The notes under the pieces: model-generated
Told to the model about the DNA's origin: nothing
Databases searched by the model: none
What the model saw: the letters and a program-made list of their open reading frames with translations, nothing else
In this document: positions 35,694-45,034 of the stretch, in pieces
Layout: each line of letters opens with the position of its first letter
How positions within the stretch are numbered: the first letter of the stretch is position 1
Made by a program: the position numbers and the translations under genes
Source of the DNA: Pseudomonadales bacterium
GTDB lineage: Bacteria > Pseudomonadota > Gammaproteobacteria > Pseudomonadales > Pseudohongiellaceae
NCBI GenBank assembly: GCA_028281635.1
Contig: JANQJM010000005.1
Location: 1 to 64,000 of the forward strand
Direction: 5' to 3'
DNA length: 64,000 bases

Positions 35694-36710
35694 ATGAACG
35701 CCAGACGAAAAAATGCAGTGAAAACAGGGCCGGAAAAGGCGGCGCAGTTTCTGATGGTCATGGGAGAGGAAGGCGCAGCGGGTGTGCTGAAACAGCTGAA
35801 CTCTGATGAAGTGCAGAAGATTGGGCTCGAGATGACTCAGATGGGCGAGATGAGTACTGATGAAGTCAACTCCATCCTGTCCACATTCCTCGAGGATTGC
35901 CAAACCGATGGATCGATCAACATCGTTGCAGACGAGTACACCAAATCTGTGTTGGTTCAGGCGCTCGGTGAAGAGGCCGCAAGTGGTGTGCTGGAAAAAA
36001 TCCTTATGGGAGGCAATACCCGGGGCCTGGATTCCTTGAAATGGATGGAGCCGCAGTTGGTGGCGGGCATTATTCAGAACGAACACCCACAGATTCAAGC
36101 AATCGTCATTTCCTATCTTGGTCCAGAGCTGTCCGGTGAAGTGTTAACACATATGCCAGAAAGCAGCGTTGTAGAGCTGATTATTCGCATGGCAGAGATG
36201 GAGTCTGTGGACCCCAAGGCATTGCATGAGCTCAACTACTCTTTGGAGAAGCAGGTTGAGGGTGTGGTGAGTAAGCAGAGTTCTGCTATGGGTGGTGTGA
36301 AGAACGTCGCCAACATATTGAATAGTCTGGAAAAAAACTTCGAAGACAGTCTGATGGAAAGGATTACTGAGATCAGCGCGGAGACAGCAACCCGGATTCA
36401 GGAACAGATGTTCGTGTTCGATGATCTTAAGGCGATTCCTGATCGGGATTTCCAGCAGATTCTACGCGAAGTCGCTACAGATAAACTCGCCCTGGCTCTG
36501 AAGGGGGCTGAAGATTCGGTGCGGGATAAAGTATTGAAGAATATGTCAGCACGAGCAGTGGAGATATTTGTTGAAGACATGGAAGCACTGGGACCAGTCA
36601 AGGTCAGCGACGTTGAAGCAGCACAAAAAGAGATTTTGGCAATTACCAAGAAGATGGCTGACTCAGGTCAGATTGAGCTGAGCGAAGATAGTTCGGCAAT
36701 GATCGGATAG
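35694..36710 (+). CDS. fliG: Flagellar motor switch protein FliG
   Basis: 338 aa, usual length. The N-terminal domain (AAQFLMVMGEEGAAGVLKQL) docks on FliF. The middle domain carries EHPQIQAIVISYLG, the EHPQ motif that binds FliM. The C-terminal torque helix has conserved charged residues (IPDRDFQQILREVATDKLALAL). It forms the C-ring and receives force from the MotCD stators. It is the first gene of the operon here; fliE, fliF, fliH, fliI and fliJ are not in the window. Confidence 0.97.
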   Translation: MNARRKNAVKTGPEKAAQFLMVMGEEGAAGVLKQLNSDEVQKIGLEMTQMGEMSTDEVNSILSTFLEDCQTDGSINIVADEYTKSVLVQALGEEAASGVLEKILMGGNTRGLDSLKWMEPQLVAGIIQNEHPQIQAIVISYLGPELSGEVLTHMPESSVVELIIRMAEMESVDPKALHELNYSLEKQVEGVVSKQSSAMGGVKNVANILNSLEKNFEDSLMERITEISAETATRIQEQMFVFDDLKAIPDRDFQQILREVATDKLALALKGAEDSVRDKVLKNMSARAVEIFVEDMEALGPVKVSDVEAAQKEILAITKKMADSGQIELSEDSSAMIG

Positions 36711-36726
36711 GGTCGGGAAACAAAGA

Positions 36727-37659
36727 ATGAGTGACTTGCTTTCACAAAACGAGATTGATGCGTTATTACACGGACCGGAGACCCGGCCCAAGGAAACGGG
36801 TCAAATTTCGGCAGAAGACTATGAACTCTATGATCTCACCAGTGGTATGGATCGGGTTCAGGGCTGGACAAACGAAGTCAAAATTGTCGATGAGCGGATT
36901 CAAACGAATCTGAGCATCAGACTGCTCCAGTTGCTGCATAAAAGCGTTGAAGTGAAGCGCCAGGACATCCAGATACTGAAATACGGTGAGTACGTCAAAT
37001 CGCTTTACGTGCCAACCAGCATCAATACGTTTTCACTGGATGGCATGGTGGGATACACCGCGATCGTGTTGGATGCAAAGTTGGTCTATGCACTGGTGAA
37101 TGTTTTCTTTGGCGGCGGTGCCCGTCCAATTCAAATTGTGGGCAGAGAGTTCACTCACACCGAGCAAAGAGTAATCAAGTTGACCCTGGAAACCATAATC
37201 GATGCCATCAAGAACAGTTGGAAAGAACTATCGGAGATCAATTTCGCCAATGTAGAAACTGAAATGAATCCTGCTCACCTGTCCGCCTATTCCGATTCTG
37301 ATGTGTTGATGATTCGTCCGTTTAAGGTTGAATTTTCAGGGGGTGGCGGAGAAGTGCAACTGCTCATGCCGGGGAACATTGTCGATGCCATTTTTCGCAA
37401 CAGAAAATCAAAGTTCGGCAATGATGAGGTAGCTGCCAAAGAAGTGATGAAAGCCCGGGCCCTGACTTATGAAACCGACGTTACCGGCGAACTTAGTGGC
37501 GCGAATCTGACCATAGGTGAAATTTTCCGACTTTCCAAGGGCGACATAATCAACGTCGACTCGCCAGAAGAAGTTGATGTGCACGTCAATGGAGTGCCGA
37601 AATTCAAGGCAAGAATGGGCGAAATTAACGGCAAGGTTGGCTTGAAAATCCTTCCCTGA
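36727..37659 (+). CDS. fliM: Flagellar motor switch protein FliM
   Basis: 310 aa. The N-terminal peptide MSDLLSQNEIDALLHG matches the conserved CheY-P binding segment. The CheC-like middle domain (about 50-230, VNVFFGGGARPIQI) and SpoA domain (about 235-310) follow. It begins 16 bases after fliG. No fliL gene lies between them or before, unlike the Pseudomonas order fliK-fliL-fliM. The intact CheY-binding peptide implies that a CheY-like regulator acts on this motor. Confidence 0.97.
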   Translation: MSDLLSQNEIDALLHGPETRPKETGQISAEDYELYDLTSGMDRVQGWTNEVKIVDERIQTNLSIRLLQLLHKSVEVKRQDIQILKYGEYVKSLYVPTSINTFSLDGMVGYTAIVLDAKLVYALVNVFFGGGARPIQIVGREFTHTEQRVIKLTLETIIDAIKNSWKELSEINFANVETEMNPAHLSAYSDSDVLMIRPFKVEFSGGGGEVQLLMPGNIVDAIFRNRKSKFGNDEVAAKEVMKARALTYETDVTGELSGANLTIGEIFRLSKGDIINVDSPEEVDVHVNGVPKFKARMGEINGKVGLKILP

Positions 37660-37706
37660 CAGTACACGAGATTAGCGACTAGGTTAAACCTGGAGAACAA
37701 CTGCAT

Positions 37707-38144
37707 ATGAGCACTCAGATAGACGATGAATCCCCAACAACAGAGAACATGACGTTGGATGGAGAGTTGCTTGACGCAAATGCCATGGGCGATTCAGTGC
37801 TGCCCATGTCCTTAAACAATCTCGACAATTTGCCTCCTGCAGTAAAGGTACCCGCACCTCGAAGTACAACTAGACACTCTTTGGACATGATGGCAGATGT
37901 CCCGATTACTTTGGTCTTCGAGGTAGGCAGATTGAACATCACGATCAAACAATTAATGGAGTTATCAGAAGGCTCCTATGTAGACCTACGAAACATGGCA
38001 GTGGATTCAATCGATGTGCGGGTCAACGATAAATTGATCGCGCAGGCTGAGACCATTGCATTGCCACAGCGCTATGGCATCCGCTTTGGCGAAGTAGAGG
38101 CGTTTTCAATGCACAGCACAGGGGAGATTGATGACCACGGTTAG
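37707..38144 (+). CDS. fliN: Flagellar motor switch protein FliN
   Basis: 145 aa. The C-terminal SpoA domain (about 65-140: MADVPITLVFEVGRLNITIKQ, YGIRFGEVEAFS) builds the base of the C-ring and binds FliH during export. The N-terminal 60 residues are acidic and variable. The coding region overlaps fliO by 14 bases. Confidence 0.95.
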   Translation: MSTQIDDESPTTENMTLDGELLDANAMGDSVLPMSLNNLDNLPPAVKVPAPRSTTRHSLDMMADVPITLVFEVGRLNITIKQLMELSEGSYVDLRNMAVDSIDVRVNDKLIAQAETIALPQRYGIRFGEVEAFSMHSTGEIDDHG

Positions 38145-38646
38145 TGCAGTCATTCGGAGCATTAATTCGGTTGGATTGGCTATCGCTTTTCATCTGCCAA
38201 TTCTGTTCGGGCTCGTTGTCTTCCCGGGCTTCGCGCTGGCTGCAGCCGAGGAAGAGGTAGTGGCAATTGAAAGCGCCGCCGCGACCAGCTCGGTTGCAGG
38301 CAACTTGCAAGTCTCCGATGTGCTGCAAGTAGTCACCGCACTAGCTGGCATCATCGTCTTAATTGTTTTACTCGCAGTACTGGCGAAAAGAGTAAGTGGT
38401 GTTTCCGGTCACGCTAACGGCCAGATCAGAGTTGTTTCCGGTGTTTCCCTGACGAACAAAGATCGGTTGCTCCTCGTCAATGCAGGAGGCAGTTACCTGT
38501 TGTTGGGGGTTAGCCCCGGCCGAATCTCCAAGTTACAAGAACTAACTGACTACGAAGAGCCTTCGCGGCTAACAACCGATAGTGATTCAGCTCCACCTGG
38601 TTTTCCGGCGCTTCTTAGTTCCTTTGCTGGGAGATTTAATTCATGA
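38131..38646 (+). CDS. fliO: Flagellar biosynthesis protein FliO
   Basis: 171 aa from ATG 38131, just behind GGGGAG; a TTG one codon upstream is less likely. A signal-like N-terminus precedes a short periplasmic stretch, a membrane helix (LAGIIVLIVLLAVLAKRV, about 70-90) and a cytoplasmic part (VSLTNKDRLLLVNAGGSYLL, PGRISKLQEL). FliO stabilises FliP during export-gate assembly. It overlaps both fliN and fliP. Confidence 0.9.
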   Translation: MTTVSAVIRSINSVGLAIAFHLPILFGLVVFPGFALAAAEEEVVAIESAAATSSVAGNLQVSDVLQVVTALAGIIVLIVLLAVLAKRVSGVSGHANGQIRVVSGVSLTNKDRLLLVNAGGSYLLLGVSPGRISKLQELTDYEEPSRLTTDSDSAPPGFPALLSSFAGRFNS

Positions 38647-39392
38647 GATTGGTTTTCTGCGTGATTCTGTTGCTGACAGTGACAACTCCTGAACTTGCTA
38701 ATGCCGCGTCTTCCGATGTAACTCTATTGACGTCTCAGTCCGGCGCAGAAGGGGAGACTACCTACAGTGTCAGTTTACAGATTCTGTTTCTGATGACCAT
38801 GCTGACCATGTTGCCAGCCGCTTTGATGTCGATGACATCGTTTACGCGCATTGTTGTTGTACTCGCAATACTGCGCCAGGCCTTGGGCATGATGCAGACC
38901 CCTTCAAACCAAATCATCATTGGCCTGGCCCTGTTCACCACTTTCTTTATCATGAGTCCGGTGTTCGAGCTTTCCTATCGCAACGGAATTGAGCCATATA
39001 TGGAGGAACAGCTCGGATTCGAGGATGCGCTGAGCGCAGCGGGCGATCCGTTCCATAATTTCATGTCTGCTCAGGCCCGCGACACTGATCTCGCATTGTT
39101 CTCAGAAATGGCTGGTTATGAAGAGCTTAACTCAGTAAGTGAAATCCCGTTCAGAATACTGATCCCTGCTTACATTACGAGTGAACTAAAAACCGCCTTT
39201 CAAATTGGTTTTCTTATTTTTATCCCTTTTCTGGTAATCGATCTGGTAGTGGCCAGCATCTTGATGTCAATGGGCATGATGATGTTGTCGCCGATGTTGG
39301 TCTCGCTGCCATTCAAAATCATGCTGTTCGTGATGGTCGATGGTTGGACGCTGGTCATGGGCTCACTGGCTGCCAGTTTTCTCGCGGCCTGA
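38643..39392 (+). CDS. fliP: Flagellar export gate protein FliP
   Basis: 249 aa, usual length. A cleavable signal peptide (MRLVFCVILLLTVTTPEL, AANA region) precedes four membrane helices. Family landmarks are MTSFTRIVVVLAILRQALG, QTPSNQIIIGLALF and IPFLVIDLVVASILMSMGMM. It starts with ATGA overlapping the fliO stop. With FliQ and FliR it forms the helical export channel inside the MS ring. Confidence 0.97.
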   Translation: MRLVFCVILLLTVTTPELANAASSDVTLLTSQSGAEGETTYSVSLQILFLMTMLTMLPAALMSMTSFTRIVVVLAILRQALGMMQTPSNQIIIGLALFTTFFIMSPVFELSYRNGIEPYMEEQLGFEDALSAAGDPFHNFMSAQARDTDLALFSEMAGYEELNSVSEIPFRILIPAYITSELKTAFQIGFLIFIPFLVIDLVVASILMSMGMMMLSPMLVSLPFKIMLFVMVDGWTLVMGSLAASFLAA

Positions 39393-39409
39393 CAATAAAG
39401 GAGTGGAGG

Positions 39410-39679
39410 ATGAGCGAAGATCTGGTACTGCAAATTGGAAGGGAAGCTCTGTTTCTGATCGTTACCCTCTCGGCGCCACTATTGCTTTCAGCACTAGTAG
39501 TTGGGTTGTTAGTCGGCATATTGCAGGCGGCCACTCAGATTCAGGAACAGACTTTGAGTTTTATTCCCAAGCTACTGGCGTTGGTTGTGACCTTGGGCCT
39601 GATGGGTCCATGGTTGCTGGATTCCTGGGTAACTTTCACGCAAGCGCTCATCCTTAACATTCCTGACTTAATCGGATGA
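39410..39679 (+). CDS. fliQ: Flagellar export gate protein FliQ
   Basis: 89 aa from ATG 39410, preceded by GGAG/GGAGG; a longer frame from 39344 overlaps fliP and is rejected. Two membrane helices form the FliQ hairpin (LIVTLSAPLLLSALVVGLLV, then LLALVVTLGLMGPWLLDSWV), with the conserved QAATQIQEQTLSFIPK between them. Confidence 0.96.
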   Translation: MSEDLVLQIGREALFLIVTLSAPLLLSALVVGLLVGILQAATQIQEQTLSFIPKLLALVVTLGLMGPWLLDSWVTFTQALILNIPDLIG

Positions 39680-39722
39680 AAACAGGTGTGGCTGATCGGA
39701 TCGCAATGCCATAGGTGAGATA

Positions 39723-40493
39723 GTGGAGCTGAGATTAGAAGACATTGCTGGCTGGGTAGGGGATTTTCTGTGGCCTTTTCTGAGGTTCGGGGCCCTATTT
39801 TTGGCTGCGCCGGTATTTGGAGCCAGATCAGTGCCGTTGCGAATCAGGATCACCTTAACCCTGGTCGTGACATTGTTGGTTCAACCTACTTTGTCGAGTT
39901 TGGAGCCAATCGATCCATTCAGTTTGTCCGGCATGCTAATGGTTTTGCAACAGCTACTGATCGGGATATTGATTGGCCTGACTCTGCAAATCCTCTTTGG
40001 CAGTCTGGTCATGGCGGGACAAATCATAGCAACCACCATGGGTTTAGGGTTCGCATCCTCGGTGGATCCGCAAAACGGTGTTCAGGTCACCATGTTAGGC
40101 CAGCTTTATCTTCTTGTCGCAACCTTGGTTTTTCTGGTTGTCGATGGCCACTTGTTAATGATTAAAGTCCTGGCAGACAGTTTCGTCGCCATTCCCGTCA
40201 GCACGGAACTACTTCCCGCTCAGGTTTTGATGGACTTCGTTGCTTTTTCTGCACAGCTGTTTCAGTTCGCTGTGCTCGTGTCATTACCCATCATGTCAGG
40301 AGTGTTGCTAGTCAATGTAGGCTTCGGCGTTATGGCGCGAGCCGCGCCGCAATTGAATCTATTTGCCGTCGGTTTCCCAACCACAATTCTTTCTGGTTTT
40401 GTATTGATGTTTCTCTGCCTGCCAGCGGCGATACCAATCTTGCGCGACTTATTTTCACTTGGCTTTGATTTTCTCCGCTTGATGGTGAACTAG
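39723..40493 (+). CDS. fliR: Flagellar export gate protein FliR
   Basis: 256 aa with a GTG start. It has about six hydrophobic segments and the family motifs RFGALFLAAPVFGARSVPLR and GLGFASSVDPQNGVQ. Completes the FliPQR channel and interacts with FlhB, encoded 9 bases downstream. Confidence 0.96.
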   Translation: MELRLEDIAGWVGDFLWPFLRFGALFLAAPVFGARSVPLRIRITLTLVVTLLVQPTLSSLEPIDPFSLSGMLMVLQQLLIGILIGLTLQILFGSLVMAGQIIATTMGLGFASSVDPQNGVQVTMLGQLYLLVATLVFLVVDGHLLMIKVLADSFVAIPVSTELLPAQVLMDFVAFSAQLFQFAVLVSLPIMSGVLLVNVGFGVMARAAPQLNLFAVGFPTTILSGFVLMFLCLPAAIPILRDLFSLGFDFLRLMVN

Positions 40494-40502
40494 GGAGGAG
40501 CT

Positions 40503-41654
40503 GTGGCGGAAAACACCGGACAAGAACGCACCGAAGAGGCGACAGAGAAACGCAAAGCGGACACCCGGAAGAAGGGTCAGGTCCCACGTTCTAAAGAGCT
40601 GGAAACACTGGCTTCTCTTTTTGCAGCGGGATTTGGGATGCTGATATTCGGAGAGGGGATCGTGGCGGACATCAATTCGATCATGATCGGCAATCTCAGT
40701 TTCGGGTCTGAAGAAGCGTTCAGTGAATCAGTAATCATCGCGCAGATGTCCAGTGCTGGTTCAGCATTTCTACAGTTGTTACTGCCCCTGCTAGTTCTAC
40801 TCTGTGGAATAGTTTTACTGAGCCCTCTGGCTTTGGGCGGTTGGATATTCAGTTTTTCACAACTGCTGCCCAAAGCCGAACGCATTAGTCCGATCAAAGG
40901 TTTTGGGCGCATATTTTCTTCACGCTCTGTGATGGAGCTACTAAAAGCTCTGTCTAAGTTCGGTTTGGTTGCAGCATTGACCATCTATGTCCTCAACCAG
41001 GCATTGGACGATCTGTACATGTTGTCACTACAGCCTCTGGTGGCTGCATTTAGCGCTGCAGGCTCACTGTTTGTCTGGAGTTTTCTAGCCTTTAGTTCAG
41101 CTTTGATTCTGGTCGTGGCCCTGGACATACCGTATCAGGTTTGGAGCTTCAAAAAACAAATCATGATGACCAAGCAGGAAGTAAAGGATGAATCCAAGGA
41201 AACCGATGGTCGGCCTGAGATCAAGAGTGCGGTTCGTGAGCGACAACAGGAAATGTCCCGTCGCAGAATGATGGCTGAAGTACCGGAGGCGGACGTGGTC
41301 ATTACTAACCCTACACACTATGCCGTTGCCTTGCGCTATGAACAGGACGGTACCGGTGCTCCGCGGGTTGTAGCCAAAGGTCAGGATCAGGTAGCAGGCA
41401 AGATACGGGAAGTCGCGCGAGAGCATGGTGTTACGGTTTTCTCTGCTCCGCCATTGGCGCGCGCACTGTATGCATCTACCGAGTTGAATCAGGAAATCCC
41501 CGCCAATTTATTCATGGCGGTAGCTCAGGTACTTGCATATGTTTTTCAACTCAAGCAGGCAACTGCTGGATTGTGCATGATGCCATCGAAGCCAGTTGAT
41601 CTGCCTGTACCTGAAGAATACTCGGATAGCCTTGCCACAGGAGGTAATTTCTAG
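40503..41654 (+). CDS. flhB: Flagellar export switch protein FlhB
   Basis: 383 aa with a GTG start behind GGGAGGAG. Four membrane helices precede a cytoplasmic domain with the autocleavage motif NPTH (VITNPTHYAVALRYE, about residue 268), then AKGQDQVAGKIREVAREHGV. It sets the switch from rod/hook to filament substrates together with FliK. The window also encodes a separate FlhB-C-like protein (33985-34263). Confidence 0.97.
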   Translation: MAENTGQERTEEATEKRKADTRKKGQVPRSKELETLASLFAAGFGMLIFGEGIVADINSIMIGNLSFGSEEAFSESVIIAQMSSAGSAFLQLLLPLLVLLCGIVLLSPLALGGWIFSFSQLLPKAERISPIKGFGRIFSSRSVMELLKALSKFGLVAALTIYVLNQALDDLYMLSLQPLVAAFSAAGSLFVWSFLAFSSALILVVALDIPYQVWSFKKQIMMTKQEVKDESKETDGRPEIKSAVRERQQEMSRRRMMAEVPEADVVITNPTHYAVALRYEQDGTGAPRVVAKGQDQVAGKIREVAREHGVTVFSAPPLARALYASTELNQEIPANLFMAVAQVLAYVFQLKQATAGLCMMPSKPVDLPVPEEYSDSLATGGNF

Positions 41655-43774
41655 TGGCGACCGCAATGGGTACAGCGAATCAGCAGTCTTTATTTGGACT
41701 GAGCCTGCGCTTCGTCGGCCTGGGTGCGCCGATACTGATTATTCTGTTGCTGGCAATGACCATATTGCCCTTGCCTCCATTTATTCTGGACTTTCTTTTT
41801 ACCTTTAACATCGCTCTTTCACTAATCGTACTGTTGGTGGCTGTCTATATCGACAGACCGTTGGACTTTGGTGTATTCCCCAGTGTGCTGCTGGTTGCGA
41901 CTTTGCTTCGTCTGGCGTTAAACGTTGCTTCAACCCGAGTCGTGTTGCTCGAAGGTCACAATGGCACTGCTGCTGCCGGCCGGGTAATCCAGGCTTTTGG
42001 TGACTTCGTCGTTGGTGGTAACTACGCAGTTGGTCTGGTTGTGTTTGCAATTCTGGTGATCATCAACTTTGTTGTTGTTACCAAGGGTGCTGGCAGAATC
42101 TCGGAAGTTACTGCGCGTTTCACATTAGATGCCATGCCGGGTAAACAGATGGCAATCGATGCCGATCTCAATTCCGGATTGATCACGCAGGATGTTGCCA
42201 GCGCAAGACGCGAAGAAGTGTCCCGGGAAGCGAGTTTCTACGGTGCTATGGATGGCGCGAGTAAGTTTGTTCGAGGTGATGCAATAGCAGGAATTTTGAT
42301 TCTGTTTATTAACATCGCTGGCGGATTTGCTATTGGTATGCTGCAACATGATCTTTCAGCCAGCCTGGCAGCAACCAACTATGTATTGCTCACCATCGGT
42401 GATGGCTTGGTCGCACAAATACCTTCCCTGCTGCTGTCAGTCGCTGCCGCCCTTATCGTCACCAGGGTAGGTACAGCTTCAGATATTGGTGAACAGGTCC
42501 GCGCCCAGGTTTTTGCGAGCCCCCGCGTATTCATCATTACTGGTGTTGTTATTGGTTCGCTGGGATTGATACCCGGGATGCCCAATCTGGTTTTCATTTT
42601 CATTGCCTGTGCTTCTCTCGGTGTCGGATTCGTGCTTTCTCAACTGGATAAGGCTGAAATCGAAGATGTGTCATCTGATGACGAGATCGAAGCAGAGGAT
42701 GAAGTCCAAACTGAATTGAGTTGGGACGATATTCTTGGCGTCGATATCATCGGGCTGGAAGTGGGCTATCGACTTATATCGCTGGTTGACAAAAACCAGG
42801 GTGGAGAGTTGTTAGGGCGTATTCGGGGAGTGCGCAAAAAGATCTCTCAAGACCTGGGGTTTCTTGTCCATTCCGTACATATTCATGACAACCTGAGTCT
42901 GGCGCCGAACGCGTACCGCATTACCTTGTCGGATGTTCCGGTTTCACAAGGGGAAGTACACCCTGGCATGGAAATGGCGATCAATCCAGGCCATGTCTAT
43001 GGTGAGCTGGATGGCATCCCTGGCAAGGATCCAACATTTAATCTCGATACAGTTTGGATTGAGCCAGCTTTAAAGGAGGAAGCTCAGTCCAAAGGCTACA
43101 CCGTTGTCGATTGCAGTACAGTAATCGCAACTCATCTCAGTCATACGCTCAAGACTCATGCTCATGAACTATTGGGTCACGACGAAGTGCAGAAACTGCT
43201 GGATGCTCTGGCCAAGTCTGCTCCCAAGTTAGTAGAAAACCTCGTCCCTCAGGTGATTTCCCTAGGGGTCATTTCCAAAGTGTTACAGAACCTGCTGGAA
43301 GAGGGTGTTTCTATCAGGGATATGCGCAATATCGTTGAGGCCCTGGCCGAACATGGCGCGAATGATGCGCAGAATCCTGATGCGCTGACTGCCGCTGCGC
43401 GCGTCGCCCTGGGTCGCACTATCTGTCAAAGCATTATCGGCGAAGCGGAGGAGATGCAAGTGATGACTCTGCATTCGGAAATGGAACGGATATTGCTTGA
43501 TACAGTTACAAGAGATAAATCCGTAATCACGGCAGAGATAGAACCAGGGTTGGCTGAGACATTGTTAACTGAAGTGCAGACAAAGAGCCAGGAACTTGAA
43601 GTTGGCGGACAGACGCCAGTATTGCTGGTGTCCGATCGCTTGCGGCAATGGTTGTCGCGGTTTGTGCGCCGGGCAAATTCAAGGCTGAAGGTTTTGGCCT
43701 ATGAGGAAATCGCCAGCAACAGACATATAAGAGTTGTGTCAACAATTGGACAGTTTCAAGTAGATGCAGCCTAG
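41654..43774 (+). CDS. flhA: Flagellar export gate protein FlhA
   Basis: 706 aa. The GTG start overlaps the last base of the flhB stop. The N-terminal half has about eight membrane helices with the FHIPEP-type signature region (RLALNVASTRVVLL, GKQMAIDADLNSGLI). The C-terminal cytoplasmic domain forms the docking ring for chaperone-substrate complexes. Length and motifs are standard. Confidence 0.97.
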   Translation: MATAMGTANQQSLFGLSLRFVGLGAPILIILLLAMTILPLPPFILDFLFTFNIALSLIVLLVAVYIDRPLDFGVFPSVLLVATLLRLALNVASTRVVLLEGHNGTAAAGRVIQAFGDFVVGGNYAVGLVVFAILVIINFVVVTKGAGRISEVTARFTLDAMPGKQMAIDADLNSGLITQDVASARREEVSREASFYGAMDGASKFVRGDAIAGILILFINIAGGFAIGMLQHDLSASLAATNYVLLTIGDGLVAQIPSLLLSVAAALIVTRVGTASDIGEQVRAQVFASPRVFIITGVVIGSLGLIPGMPNLVFIFIACASLGVGFVLSQLDKAEIEDVSSDDEIEAEDEVQTELSWDDILGVDIIGLEVGYRLISLVDKNQGGELLGRIRGVRKKISQDLGFLVHSVHIHDNLSLAPNAYRITLSDVPVSQGEVHPGMEMAINPGHVYGELDGIPGKDPTFNLDTVWIEPALKEEAQSKGYTVVDCSTVIATHLSHTLKTHAHELLGHDEVQKLLDALAKSAPKLVENLVPQVISLGVISKVLQNLLEEGVSIRDMRNIVEALAEHGANDAQNPDALTAAARVALGRTICQSIIGEAEEMQVMTLHSEMERILLDTVTRDKSVITAEIEPGLAETLLTEVQTKSQELEVGGQTPVLLVSDRLRQWLSRFVRRANSRLKVLAYEEIASNRHIRVVSTIGQFQVDAA

Positions 43775-43843
43775 AAAGAATGTGATGACACAACAACTAC
43801 TAGTTAGCCCACGAACTATAGTTTGTGTGATGGAGGAAGCAAG

Positions 43844-45034
43844 GTGAGAGTCGAAAAGTTTCAGGAAGACGACATGCAGAAAGCAATGGCAAAAGTGCGT
43901 TCTGTATTGGGAAAAGATGCGGTACTCATCTCTAGCGGTAAGGTAGATGGGCGTACTGAGGTATTAGCCGCTGTCGACTATGATCCGGAACAACTGGAGT
44001 CACAGATTGCGCAGTTCAAGGCTGGTTCGGCCCGTACTGCCGAAGCCGAACACGACGACTTCCTGTTCGAGTTAATGGGTGAAGAGGTAGACAAAAATTC
44101 GGAAAAGGCACCCTCATTGATGGATATGCAGGAGGAGCTTGGAAAGCTACGAAAACTATTCGAGGGTGAACTGGCGCAGTTGGCCTGGCGCGACTCAGGC
44201 AATCGTCAGCCCAATCGGATGGCCCTGCTCACGCGCCTGGAGACAGTTGGTATTAGCCGGGTTCTGGGTCGCAAGCTGGTGGAAAAAGTCTTGCCCTGCG
44301 CCGATCTGGAATTGGGTTGGAAGAAAGTATTGAAGCTGCTTAGTAGAGCGATCAAGCTGCCAGATCAGGATTTGCTTGATGAAGGTGGTGTGATTGCCAT
44401 GCTCGGACCAACCGGCGTTGGAAAGACCACCACCGCGGCAAAAATTGCCGCTCAGTTTGCCGCCCGGCATGGTAGGCATCAAGTGGCATTTGTTACCACG
44501 GATGCGTTGAGAATTGGTGGTAGCGATCAACTGGTCTCTTTGGGAAGTGCGCTGGGAATCCCTGTTCAGGTTGCGACTAACCGTGATGAACTTGAACGCA
44601 CGCTGGAAAGTTTCTCGGGACGCAAGCTGGTTGTCATCGATACCGCAGGAATGAGCCAGCGCAGCACAGACCTAGTTACACAGTTCGAAGCTTTGGCAGC
44701 AGAAAGCGCGAGTATCAGACCCTACCTGGTGCTCTCAGCAACAACCCAGGAACTGGTTATCAATGAAACCATCGATGCCTTCTCCGATTTCAATCTTGCA
44801 GGCGCAATCGTAACCAAGCTTGATGAATGTGGATCAATCGGCGCAGCCTTGTCTGGTTTGGTCAGGCACCGATTGCCCATTGCTTTCGTTGGCAATGGGC
44901 AGCGTATTCCAGAAGATCTGGAACCGGCGAGTGCAACAGTGTTTCTACGAAAACTCCTGCAATCGTTTCATGAGTCTCGCAATATAAAATCAGCTTCCGC
45001 AAGCAAAGCACAACGGATCGTAGCCAATGCATAG
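43844..45034 (+). CDS. flhF: Polar flagellum SRP-like GTPase FlhF
   Basis: 396 aa from GTG 43844, 7 bases after GGAGG; an in-frame TTG at 43823 is less likely. The N-terminal B domain (VEKFQEDDMQKAMAKVRSVL) precedes an NG GTPase domain with G1 GPTGVGKTTTAAK, VTTDALRIGGSDQL, VIDTAGMSQRS and TKLDECGS. FlhF places the flagellum at the cell pole, so its presence indicates polar flagellation. Confidence 0.96.
   Translation: MRVEKFQEDDMQKAMAKVRSVLGKDAVLISSGKVDGRTEVLAAVDYDPEQLESQIAQFKAGSARTAEAEHDDFLFELMGEEVDKNSEKAPSLMDMQEELGKLRKLFEGELAQLAWRDSGNRQPNRMALLTRLETVGISRVLGRKLVEKVLPCADLELGWKKVLKLLSRAIKLPDQDLLDEGGVIAMLGPTGVGKTTTAAKIAAQFAARHGRHQVAFVTTDALRIGGSDQLVSLGSALGIPVQVATNRDELERTLESFSGRKLVVIDTAGMSQRSTDLVTQFEALAAESASIRPYLVLSATTQELVINETIDAFSDFNLAGAIVTKLDECGSIGAALSGLVRHRLPIAFVGNGQRIPEDLEPASATVFLRKLLQSFHESRNIKSASASKAQRIVANA

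Noticed and set aside
39344-39409. Longer N-terminus for fliQ
   Set aside because: It overlaps fliP and lacks a ribosome site; ATG 39410 has GGAGG before it and gives the normal 89 residues.
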